Source: a virus
Strand: one strand, 5' to 3'
DNA: 62,183 nt
Virus record (IMG/VR): IMGVR_UViG_3300021962_009965
Location: 1 to 62,183 of that record
Part shown: positions 53,832 through 61,590 of the stretch, piece after piece
How the letters are laid out: the number at the start of each line of letters is the position of its first letter
Position numbering within the stretch: position 1 is the first letter of the stretch
The notes under the pieces: model-generated
Told to the model about the DNA's origin: nothing
Seen by the model: the letters and a program-made list of their open reading frames with translations, nothing else
Databases searched by the model: none
Translations under genes and position numbers: made by a program

Positions 53832-53981
53832 TTCTCCGTAAATGTCTTTTTTCTCTTGACACTTTTCCAAAATTAGATTCTCGAGAAACTTATACATTTT
53901 AAGTCCATTCTTATCACAATAAGTTTTTAAAACCTTATGTGTTTCCTGTGAGATCTTCAAATTCTTTATTTCTTTTTTCAT
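53823..53981 (-). CDS. Ribbon-helix-helix-type small protein
   Basis: A 52-residue protein beginning MKKEIKNLKISQETHK, the usual form of an Arc/MetJ-type DNA binder: a basic strand (NLKI) then two helices (SQETHKVLKTYCDKNG and YKFLENLILEKC). An in-frame ATG at 54014 would add 11 residues read through a hairpin and is less likely. It lies opposite in strand between the gp15-like and sheath genes and overlaps the former's end by 9 bases. It may regulate local transcription. Confidence 0.65.
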   Translation of the reverse strand: MKKEIKNLKISQETHKVLKTYCDKNGLKMYKFLENLILEKCQEKKDIYGESY

Positions 53982-53982
53982 A

Positions 53983-54011
53983 GGGAGAAAAAAGGCAGAA
54001 TTAAAACTGCC
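53983..54011 (-). terminator. Hairpin with T tract before the ribbon-helix-helix gene
   Basis: On the minus strand GGCAG, 8-base AT loop, CTGCC then TTTTTTC, ending just before ATG 53981. Between the element at 54018 and the start, so it could act as an attenuator. Confidence 0.5.
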
Positions 54012-54017
54012 CATTTT

Positions 54018-54024
54018 ATAAATA
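54018..54024 (-). promoter_or_regulatory. TATTTAT element, minus strand
   Basis: Sense reading CTATTTATAAAATG, upstream of the hairpin and the ribbon-helix-helix gene (36 bases to ATG 53981). Confidence 0.45.
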
Positions 54025-54060
54025 GAAAACTATAAGTAAAGTTTTTGTCTTTTTTCAGAA

Positions 54061-54067
54061 TATTTAT
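54061..54067 (+). promoter_or_regulatory. TATTTAT element before the sheath gene
   Basis: Sense reading GAATATTTATGTAATAAA, 35 bases before ATG 54103, followed by an A-rich leader. Confidence 0.55.
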
Positions 54068-54102
54068 GTAATAAAAATAAAATTTATTGAACCTAAAACA
54101 AA

Positions 54103-57100
54103 ATGGCAGTATCAAATAAAATTTTCGTATCTCCTGGAGTATACACTTCTGAAAGAGATTTGAGTTTTGTGGCTCAAAGTGTAGGTGTAACAACTTTGGG
54201 TCTGGTTGGTGAAACACAAATCGGTCCCGCGTTCGAGCCTATCTTTATAACAAATTATAGTGAGTTCGAAGCATTTTTCGGTGGAACTCTTCCCGAAAAA
54301 TTTGAAAACACACAAATTCCTAAATATGAGTTAGCATATATTGCTAAGTCGTACCTACAACAATCTAACCAATTATTTGTAACTCGTGTACTTGGTCTTT
54401 CTGGATATGATGCTGGTCCTTCTTGGTCTTTGTTGACCGTAGCAAACGTCGACCCATCAACAGTAACTTTGGATGGTGTCGAGACTCCTTTCAGTATTGG
54501 ATTTACAGGATGTAGCGGTGGTACAGCAGTTACCTTTACAACTGATGGAGCTTTTGCACCTCAAATTTTAACAAACCTAAACAGTCCCTATCCAATGTTG
54601 AATGGGGGTGAAAGTACAATCGAAGATGATTTGTCTGACTTCCTACAAGGGATTCTAGATCTTCCTTCATCTTCGGGTACATCAGCTGCTTACTTCGGAA
54701 CTATTTCCGACGCTACATACAATGCTCTTTCACCAACTTATACTGCGTCGACAAACGTTTTTGGCGTTTCTGGTTTGTCAGAATCTACGGCGGACTATAC
54801 GTCTCCAAATAACGACTCTTGGTATTACTCAAACTTTGATTTGACAGGTGGTACTGGTTATTCCGGTTATTCATTCGTTTCTCTTGTTGATACTTTAGTT
54901 CCATTTGGTCCTTCGGGATGTTTCTCAGGTACCGTTTCAGGTTCAGTATTCAATTACGTAGGTACCGCATATGATGGATGGGGTGACTTAGTTGTTGCAA
55001 CATGGAGATCTCGTGGTATATCTTTGTATGCAACAGGACAACATGGTCCGTCTTATACTGTGACTGGTACTACTGATGTTATCATTGATTGTTCTGGTAT
55101 ATATTCCGGTATTACTTTCAATCCTTACGCAACATTCAATTTATCGGGTGTGACTGCGGACGGTACGGATTTCTCATTTGCAACTTCTATGAATTCTGGT
55201 GATGCAAACTACATTACCAAAGTATTTGGAACAACTAATTTCGGAAAACCAAGAAATGAGGTTCCATTGTTTATTGAAGAACAATTCCAAAATATGTTGA
55301 ATTACGGTTACAACCAAGGATTTATTCGTGGATTACAATGTGCTCCTTTAGCACTTCCTGGATTGAGATATAGTCCTAACACGGCAACAATTGCTAACTA
55401 CGTCGAAAAATACCAAGATGCTGAGTCTCCATGGGTAGTATCAGAATTGAATGGTACTTCTGTTGATAGGTTGTTTAGAATTATATCAATTGCTGATGGT
55501 AATGGTGCAAATGCACAAATCAAAATTAGCATCGAAAACATTTCGTTCAATAATTCTTCGTTTGACGTGGGTGTTAGAAGTTTCTATGACACTGACTCTA
55601 ATCCTGTTTATTTGGAAAAATTCACACAATGTACTATGGATCCGTCAAGTAACAGTTATGTCGGTGTAAAAATCGGTACTGCGGATGGTGAGTACGCACT
55701 TCTTTCAAAATACATTATGTTGGAATTGAATGATAAGGTTGATCCTACGTCAGTTCCGGCTGGATTCGAAGGTTATGTTATTCGTTCTTACGCATCAGCA
55801 CAACCTCCATATCCAGTCTACAAAACAGCATACAACTACCCTGGGGAAGTTATTGGTAATCCACCTTTCAACATTCCTTATGGACCTAACCAAATTTTGT
55901 CACCTGGTGATAACATAAGACGTACGTTCTTAGGAATTTCTTCTTCTATTGGTTACGATCCAGACTTTTTCCAATACAAAGGAAAACAAGCTCCTAGTAA
56001 TCTTTGTAATGTTGATGCATTACCTTGGAATTACGTCACTAAGGGTTTCCACATGGATTCGGGAGCAACCGTTGTAACAATCACTGCAGGTCCTACTGCG
56101 GGTACACCGGCGTTTGATTGTGGTGATACTTCATTCCAATCTGACCCACAAGATCCTGCAAACCCTTACTACACTATTCAGTCTCGTAAGTTTGCGTTCC
56201 TTCTTCAAGGAGGTTTTGATGGTTGGGATATCTACCGTGAATATAGAACTAATGACGACAGATACCAAATTGGTGGTTCTTTGTGGCAGAGAGGCGCTTG
56301 TCAGTCAACACGTTACCCACTTGCAGATGGATGGGGAGCATTCAAATTGATCGCACAAGACGGATTTGCGGAATTCTCTACATCTGACTATTACGCTTAC
56401 TTGTTGGGTATCTCTACATTCAATAATCCTGAAGCGGTAAACATCAACGTGTTTGCAACACCAGGTATTGATTATATCAACAACTCGAACTTGGTAGAAC
56501 AGGCTATTGATATGGTAACTTACCAAAGAGCTGACTCACTATACATCGTGACTACTCCTGATTGTAACTTACTTCTTCCAACAAATACGGATAATATCGT
56601 TCCTCCTACTGAGGCTGTAGATAACTTGAACAATACGGGTATTGACTCAAACTACACAGCGACTTACTATCCTTGGATTTTGACTCGTGATACTGTAAAT
56701 AACACTCAGATCTACATTCCACCAACAAATGAGGTATGTAGAAACTTGGCTCTTACAGATAACATTTCTTTCCCTTGGTTCGCTACGGCGGGTTACACAA
56801 GAGGTTTGGTAAATGCTATCAAGGCACGTATCAAGCTAACTCAAGACCAAAGAGACACTCTTTATCAAGGTCGTATCAATCCGATTGCTACTTTCTCTGA
56901 CGTAGGTACAGTTATTTGGGGTAACAAGACTCTTCAGATTGCAGACACTGCTCTCAACAGAATCAACGTAAGAAGATTGTTACTACAAGCACGTAAGTTG
57001 ATATCGGCTGTAGCGGTAAGATTATTGTTTGAACAAAATGACGCTAAAGTTAGACAAGACTTCCTTGACTCAGTCAACCCTATCTTAGACGCAATCAGAA

Positions 57101-57267
57101 GAGACCGTGGTCTTTACGACTTTAGAGTAACAGTTTCTAATGATCCTGCTGACTTGGATAGAAATACGATGACAGGTAAGATTTACTTGAAACCAACAAA
57201 GGCTCTTGAATTCATCGATATCGAATTCTTGATCACCCCAACTGGTGCTTCGTTTGAGAATATCTAA
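54103..57267 (+). CDS. gp18: Contractile tail sheath protein, gp18-like
   Basis: A 1054-residue sheath protein. Start MAVSNKIFVSPGVYTSE and LGLVGETQIGPAF are conserved in T4-type sheath proteins. The C-terminal domain carries the polymer-forming part: LTQDQRDTLYQGRINPIA, TVIWGNKTLQ, INVRRLLLQARKLI and YDFRVTVS. T4 gp18 has 659 residues; the extra 400 lie in the middle (about 150-600), with Thr/Ser/Gly-rich beta segments, and should form outward protrusion domains. Late codon use is similar to the capsid gene. Followed by a terminator. Confidence 0.92.
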   Translation: MAVSNKIFVSPGVYTSERDLSFVAQSVGVTTLGLVGETQIGPAFEPIFITNYSEFEAFFGGTLPEKFENTQIPKYELAYIAKSYLQQSNQLFVTRVLGLSGYDAGPSWSLLTVANVDPSTVTLDGVETPFSIGFTGCSGGTAVTFTTDGAFAPQILTNLNSPYPMLNGGESTIEDDLSDFLQGILDLPSSSGTSAAYFGTISDATYNALSPTYTASTNVFGVSGLSESTADYTSPNNDSWYYSNFDLTGGTGYSGYSFVSLVDTLVPFGPSGCFSGTVSGSVFNYVGTAYDGWGDLVVATWRSRGISLYATGQHGPSYTVTGTTDVIIDCSGIYSGITFNPYATFNLSGVTADGTDFSFATSMNSGDANYITKVFGTTNFGKPRNEVPLFIEEQFQNMLNYGYNQGFIRGLQCAPLALPGLRYSPNTATIANYVEKYQDAESPWVVSELNGTSVDRLFRIISIADGNGANAQIKISIENISFNNSSFDVGVRSFYDTDSNPVYLEKFTQCTMDPSSNSYVGVKIGTADGEYALLSKYIMLELNDKVDPTSVPAGFEGYVIRSYASAQPPYPVYKTAYNYPGEVIGNPPFNIPYGPNQILSPGDNIRRTFLGISSSIGYDPDFFQYKGKQAPSNLCNVDALPWNYVTKGFHMDSGATVVTITAGPTAGTPAFDCGDTSFQSDPQDPANPYYTIQSRKFAFLLQGGFDGWDIYREYRTNDDRYQIGGSLWQRGACQSTRYPLADGWGAFKLIAQDGFAEFSTSDYYAYLLGISTFNNPEAVNINVFATPGIDYINNSNLVEQAIDMVTYQRADSLYIVTTPDCNLLLPTNTDNIVPPTEAVDNLNNTGIDSNYTATYYPWILTRDTVNNTQIYIPPTNEVCRNLALTDNISFPWFATAGYTRGLVNAIKARIKLTQDQRDTLYQGRINPIATFSDVGTVIWGNKTLQIADTALNRINVRRLLLQARKLISAVAVRLLFEQNDAKVRQDFLDSVNPILDAIRRDRGLYDFRVTVSNDPADLDRNTMTGKIYLKPTKALEFIDIEFLITPTGASFENI

Positions 57268-57277
57268 TAAAAAAAAT

Positions 57278-57297
57278 GGTGGGGAGAAATCCCCACC
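57278..57297 (+). terminator. Intrinsic terminator after the sheath gene
   Basis: Stem GGTGGGG / CCCCACC with a 6-base loop, preceded by A-run and followed by TTAGCCTTT. T tract is short; likely still effective. Confidence 0.75.
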
Positions 57298-57315
57298 TTA
57301 GCCTTTAAATAATTT

Positions 57316-58128
57316 ATGAATAAAACAATAAAAGAAGGATTTGATGATTTGGGAGTACCTACTCTCAAATACTACGCTTTTGATTGGGATGACAACCTTA
57401 TGTATATGCCAACTAAAATTATAGTTCAATCCAAAGATGGTGATGAGGTTGGGATGTCAACTGAAGATTTTGCTGAATACAGAACTCAAATAGGAAAGGA
57501 ACCTTTTGAGTACCAAGGTAAACAGATAAAAGGTTATGCATCAGACCCATTCAGAAACTTTACAACGAAAGGTGACAAACAATTTTTGATTGATTCAATG
57601 AAAGCTAAACCCGGTCCTGCTTGGGCGGATTTTGTAGAAGCCGTAAACAACGGTTCAATTTTTTCGATAATCACTGCAAGGGGTCACAATCCAAATACAA
57701 TAAAAGAGGCGGTTTATAATATGATAGTATCTGATCATATGGGTTTGAATAAAGATCTATTAATTAAGAATCTTAAAAAATTCCGTGACTTCGTGGGTGA
57801 TGAAAAAAAGGGGAAACAAGACATGATCCGTGAATATATGGATCTATTAAAATTCTATCCCGTTTCATTTAATCAAGATGAAGGTGCTTCAAGTCCTGAG
57901 GAGTTAAAAGTTGCTGCGATGAAAGAATTTATATCTCACGTTAAAAACGAAGCAAAAAAACTAGGACAAAAAGTATATGTAAAAGATGAAGTAAAGAACA
58001 AATTTGTACCTCAAATAGGATTTTCAGATGACGATATAAGAAATGTAGAAGTTATGAAAAAACATTTTGAAGATGAACCTAGTTTAAAGACTTATTCTAC
58101 TGCTGGTGGTATTAAGACTAGGTATTAG
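57316..58128 (+). CDS. HAD-like protein in tail module
   Basis: A 270-residue HAD-fold protein: YYAFDWDDNLMYMPT (Asp23, Asp25) as motif I, IFSIITARGHNP as motif II and QIGFSDDDIRNVEVMKKHF as motif IV. A large insertion or cap region sits between. Located between sheath and tube genes, where T4 has no such gene. Possibly a nucleotidase or sugar phosphatase carried as an inserted gene. Ends STAGGIKTRY. Confidence 0.72.
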   Translation: MNKTIKEGFDDLGVPTLKYYAFDWDDNLMYMPTKIIVQSKDGDEVGMSTEDFAEYRTQIGKEPFEYQGKQIKGYASDPFRNFTTKGDKQFLIDSMKAKPGPAWADFVEAVNNGSIFSIITARGHNPNTIKEAVYNMIVSDHMGLNKDLLIKNLKKFRDFVGDEKKGKQDMIREYMDLLKFYPVSFNQDEGASSPEELKVAAMKEFISHVKNEAKKLGQKVYVKDEVKNKFVPQIGFSDDDIRNVEVMKKHFEDEPSLKTYSTAGGIKTRY

Positions 58129-58180
58129 AGAGAATAAATTTTTGAAAATCAAAGTAAAGAGAAAAAATTTCAAACGGCAG

Positions 58181-58187
58181 TATTTAT
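58181..58187 (+). promoter_or_regulatory. TATTTAT element before the tube gene
   Basis: Sense reading CAGTATTTATAAATA, 39 bases before ATG 58227, with a long A-rich leader. Confidence 0.55.
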
Positions 58188-58226
58188 AAATAAACAAAAT
58201 AAAAAGACAAAAAAAAATAACATACC

Positions 58227-58715
58227 ATGGCAGACTTATTAATGAAAATGCCGGTTCCCTATGAACCAAAAAGATCCAACAGATTTATCCTTCGTTTTGA
58301 TTCTACGTTGGGTATAAATGAATGGTTCGTTGAATCAACGGGCCGTCCAAGTATTGATATCAATCCTGTTGAGATCCCATTTTTGAATACTTCAACATTT
58401 GTTGCGGGTAGATTTAAATGGAATACAATTAACGTTAAGTTCCGCGACCCAATCGGACCTTCAGCAACTCAAGCTCTTATGGAGTGGGTTCGTTTACATG
58501 CTGAATCAGTAACTGGTCGTATGGGTTACGCAGCAGGATATAAGAAAAACGTTGACCTTGAAATGTTAGACCCAACAGGAGTTGTTGTGGAAAAATGGAT
58601 TTTGGAAGGTACAATGATCACAAAGACCGCTTGGTCTGAAGCAAACTACGGTCAAGATACATTGGCAACCCTCGATGCAACACTTCAAATGGACCGTTGT
58701 ATCTTGGTTTACTAA
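58227..58715 (+). CDS. gp19: Tail tube protein, gp19-like
   Basis: A 162-residue tube protein, the same size as T4 gp19 (163). It begins MADLLMKMPVPYEPKRSNR, and contains FVESTGRPSID, WNTINVKFRDPIGPSAT and the GRMGYAAGYKKNV loop, typical of gp19 homologues, with the beta-barrel layout of tail tubes. Own TATTTAT element and its own terminator, which fits the high copy number needed. Confidence 0.9.
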   Translation: MADLLMKMPVPYEPKRSNRFILRFDSTLGINEWFVESTGRPSIDINPVEIPFLNTSTFVAGRFKWNTINVKFRDPIGPSATQALMEWVRLHAESVTGRMGYAAGYKKNVDLEMLDPTGVVVEKWILEGTMITKTAWSEANYGQDTLATLDATLQMDRCILVY

Positions 58716-58762
58716 GGTATTTACTTTTTATTGTTGATTAATAAACAAATCATGGTATAATT

Positions 58763-58794
58763 AACACAGGGACTAAACCCCTGTGTTTTTTTTT
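58763..58794 (+). terminator. Intrinsic terminator after the tube gene, abutting the next ATG
   Basis: Nine-base stem AACACAGGG / CCCTGTGTT followed by a run of eight or nine T; the next start codon (58795) comes directly after the T run. Confidence 0.88.
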
Positions 58795-59544
58795 ATGGAA
58801 AATGATGTAAAAATGTACGGACAGCAAGACTTTTCACTACCACATGATGTGGTGAAACTACCGTCTGAAGGAAAATTTTATAAAAACAAAAAGAAAAGTG
58901 TTAAAGTAGGATACTTGACAGCTGCGGATGAAAATATAATTATGGCCGCAAAGGCGGAGGAAATGATTATGTCTCTACTCAGAGCAAAAATTTATGAACC
59001 GGACCTTCGACCTGACGATATGTTAAATGGAGACATTGAGGCAATTCTCATATTTTTACGTAACACATCTTTCGGAAGTGAATATAAGATACAAGTAACA
59101 GATCCCGTAACAGGAAAAAAATTCCCAAGTGAAATTCAATTGGATGAGTTGGATATTCAGAAAGTACAACAAGAACCTGACGAAGATGGATGTTTTTCCG
59201 TCACTTTACCTAAATCTCAGGTGAATGTAAAAATCAGACCTTTAACATATAAGGAACTTGTTGAGATAAATAAAATGGTAGACACTTATCCCACAGGGAG
59301 AGTTGCTCCGAAGGTTACTTGGAAATTACAAAAACAAATTGTTTCAGTAAACGGTGACACTACACCCCAACAAATCGCAAAATTCATTGAGGGATTACCT
59401 ATCATGGATTCCAAATTCATAAAAAGATTCTTGGACGAAAATGAACCAAGATTGGATCTTAGAAGATCCGTTATTGCCCCGTCAGGAGAAAAAGTGGATG
59501 TAGAGATCACTTTCGGGGCAGAATTTTTTCGAGTTTTCTTCTGA
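58795..59544 (+). CDS. Tail assembly / baseplate chaperone-like protein (0-frame form)
   Basis: A 249-residue protein of the T4 baseplate-hub/gp26-like type. DVVKLPSEGKFYKNKKKSV and TAADENIIMAAKAEEMI are typical of this family, as is the PKVTWKLQKQI/ NGDTTPQQIAKFIE part. ATG 58795 follows the terminator T tract directly; ATG 58813 is an alternative. At 59524-59530 (TTTTTTC, then codon CGA) the ribosome could move to the +1 frame and add 51 residues. Between tube and tape measure genes, this is the normal position of a tail assembly chaperone. Confidence 0.72.
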   Translation: MENDVKMYGQQDFSLPHDVVKLPSEGKFYKNKKKSVKVGYLTAADENIIMAAKAEEMIMSLLRAKIYEPDLRPDDMLNGDIEAILIFLRNTSFGSEYKIQVTDPVTGKKFPSEIQLDELDIQKVQQEPDEDGCFSVTLPKSQVNVKIRPLTYKELVEINKMVDTYPTGRVAPKVTWKLQKQIVSVNGDTTPQQIAKFIEGLPIMDSKFIKRFLDENEPRLDLRRSVIAPSGEKVDVEITFGAEFFRVFF

Positions 59545-59683
59545 TTACCGAAGATATAAATTAGATGAATTCTTATTCTTAGCGAAAAATATTGGTGTTT
59601 CATGGTCGGAATATCATAATATTCCAACATATGCAAGAAGGTATTTAGTTGACAAAATAATAGAATCACAAAAAAAAGATTGA
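59528..59683 (+). CDS. Probable +1 frameshift extension of the chaperone
   Basis: A 51-codon stretch in the +1 frame (positions 2 mod 3): FEFSSDYRRYKLDEFLFLA, then KNIGVSWSEYHNIPTYA and RRYLVDKIIESQKKD. It has the look of a real tail-chaperone second half. In this frame the nearest upstream stop is TAG at 59501 and no ATG, GTG or TTG occurs between that and the end, so it cannot be reached by normal initiation. The overlap 59504-59544 contains UUU UUU CGA; tRNA-Phe in the P site could slip from UUU to UUC while the A-site CGA waits. Frameshift of +1 or -2 gives the same product (about 296 residues). Confidence 0.65.
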   Translation, partial: FEFSSDYRRYKLDEFLFLAKNIGVSWSEYHNIPTYARRYLVDKIIESQKKD

Positions 59684-59689
59684 TGGTTC

Positions 59690-59696
59690 TATTTAT
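59690..59696 (+). promoter_or_regulatory. TATTTAT element before the tape measure gene
   Basis: Sense reading TTCTATTTATAGAAG (an inverted repeat), 20 bases before ATG 59717. Confidence 0.5.
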
Positions 59697-59716
59697 AGAA
59701 GTCAGGTAATTTTATT

Positions 59717-61549
59717 ATGCAAAACCAAGGAGGATCACAACCCAACCCAAATCCTGTAAATCCAGGGTTAGTAGACAAAATTATTGCTCAATTACAAACT
59801 GCTGTAGATAACACGGTAGCTACTATAGGAACTAGAGCAGCAGCATTAGAAAGGGATTTCACAAGTTTTAATGCAAGATTTGCGTCAGAACTAGGTCAGA
59901 CTCAAAAAGCTATTGTAGGTCTTCGAGAAGAACTCGCTATAGCAACACCAGGAGTCGTTGGACTGGGAGGGGATTTACAAGACGTTTTCAATATTCAGGA
60001 GTCCATCGCTGAGGCACTCAACACAAATCTCATTTTATTAGGAGAGACAACTCAAGATTTGTTTGTTGCCGCCAATGCTGTAGGGGTTAGTAGTGACAAA
60101 GTGGGGGAGATGGTCGGATCCTTCCAAGATGCTGGTATACAAGTTGGTCTCATTAGAGATCGAATGCAAGAAACGGTTAATATTGCTAGGTCTATAGGTG
60201 TCAATACTGGTGCAGTTTTCGAACTTGTACAAAAAAATCTTGGGGCCTTAAATGAATTCGGGTTCGAAAGAGGAAGTGCTGGATTAGCAAGTATGGCGGC
60301 AAAAGCGGCTATGATGAGGACCGACATGACTAAAATATTCACTTTTGCTGAAAGAGTGTTCAGTCCCGAAGGTGCTATAAATGCGGTAGCGGCCTTCCAA
60401 AGGTTAGGGGTTGCGGTTGGTGATTTGGCAGACCCATTCAGATTGATGTATTTGGCATCTGAAGATGTTGAAGAATTACAGAATCAAGTGGTAAAAATGA
60501 CCTCATCAATGACATATTTTGATGAAAAAACCAAGTCATTTAAAGTTTTCCCGAACGCCAAAAGAGATTTGAGAGAAATTGCTCAAGAAACTGGTATTGC
60601 TTATGATGAGCTTATAAAGATGTCTGTTTCCCAGCAAAAACTCAACATGATTGCTAAAGATTTTAGAATACAAGGTATTGATGAAGAATCCAAAATGTTC
60701 ATATCTAACTTAGCACAGTATAATCAAGATCGTGGTGGTTTTACAGTAAAGATAGGAAAAGATGAAAAATTGGTAACGGAACTTACTCAAGGGGACCTTG
60801 ATCAATTACAAAACCAACCGGTTACTTTGGAGGACTTATCAAGAGCTCAACTTACTGAAGATGAGCTACAAACGGCTCTATTACAGAAACTGGTTGATTC
60901 ATTAGCAGCACCAACAGCGGCATCAAGGATTGCGACCGACCCAAGAGAAATTGCTCGAGGAATCTTAATGGGAGCAACAGAGGCAACTGACAAATCAGTT
61001 GGGAACCAACGAGCTGGTATAGAATCTGTTAACCGTGCTTTGGAAAAAAATAGTAGTGCGTTAGTAAATCTTATAAGTGGTGAGGGATCGTTTGCGGAGC
61101 TAGCTCAAACAGTATCACAGACCACTGAAGGAGTGGCTCAAGGATTTGGAAGAATTACTGATATTTTTACAAATACGAATTGGAGTGAGTCGATCGAAAA
61201 ATACACATCATCAGGAAATATAATATACGACGCTTCAGTGAAAATATATGATGCGGTATCTTCTGTCACAGAAAAAATTCAAAATTATAGTGTAGATATC
61301 GTACAACCACAACTTGAAAAATTAGAAAAGGCTGCCACCAAAACTGTGGTTGAATTTGCTGACATCAAATATCAAGGAAATTTAAACGTGACTCTAACCA
61401 CTCCAACAGGAACACCACAAGCCGTAGTGGTGACTGACCAGATGGCTTACGATCTATTTAAAAATCCTACGTTCCAAAAACAAACACAAATGGTCATTCA
61501 ACAAGCCTTGTCTCAAAACAACTACGCCGCTTTACCAAACACAGCATAA
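59717..61549 (+). CDS. Tail tape measure protein (putative)
   Basis: A 610-residue, Ala- and Gln-rich, largely helical protein (T4 gp29 has 590). The N-terminus is disordered (NPNPVNPG) then helical with LQTAVDNTVATIGTRAAAL; several small-residue stretches (LASMAAKAAMMR) could cross membrane. Last 70 residues form a small beta/helix domain (NLNVTLTTPTGTPQAVVV). Location immediately after the frameshifting chaperone supports a tape measure. No peptidoglycan hydrolase domain. Confidence 0.68.
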   Translation: MQNQGGSQPNPNPVNPGLVDKIIAQLQTAVDNTVATIGTRAAALERDFTSFNARFASELGQTQKAIVGLREELAIATPGVVGLGGDLQDVFNIQESIAEALNTNLILLGETTQDLFVAANAVGVSSDKVGEMVGSFQDAGIQVGLIRDRMQETVNIARSIGVNTGAVFELVQKNLGALNEFGFERGSAGLASMAAKAAMMRTDMTKIFTFAERVFSPEGAINAVAAFQRLGVAVGDLADPFRLMYLASEDVEELQNQVVKMTSSMTYFDEKTKSFKVFPNAKRDLREIAQETGIAYDELIKMSVSQQKLNMIAKDFRIQGIDEESKMFISNLAQYNQDRGGFTVKIGKDEKLVTELTQGDLDQLQNQPVTLEDLSRAQLTEDELQTALLQKLVDSLAAPTAASRIATDPREIARGILMGATEATDKSVGNQRAGIESVNRALEKNSSALVNLISGEGSFAELAQTVSQTTEGVAQGFGRITDIFTNTNWSESIEKYTSSGNIIYDASVKIYDAVSSVTEKIQNYSVDIVQPQLEKLEKAATKTVVEFADIKYQGNLNVTLTTPTGTPQAVVVTDQMAYDLFKNPTFQKQTQMVIQQALSQNNYAALPNTA

Positions 61550-61566
61550 AAAAATTCATATTATCC

Positions 61567-61573
61567 TATTTAT
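61567..61573 (+). promoter_or_regulatory. TATTTAT element
   Basis: Sense reading CCTATTTATAGTAATA, 17 bases before ATG 61591. Confidence 0.55.
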
Positions 61574-61590
61574 AGTAATACGTAAAAAGG

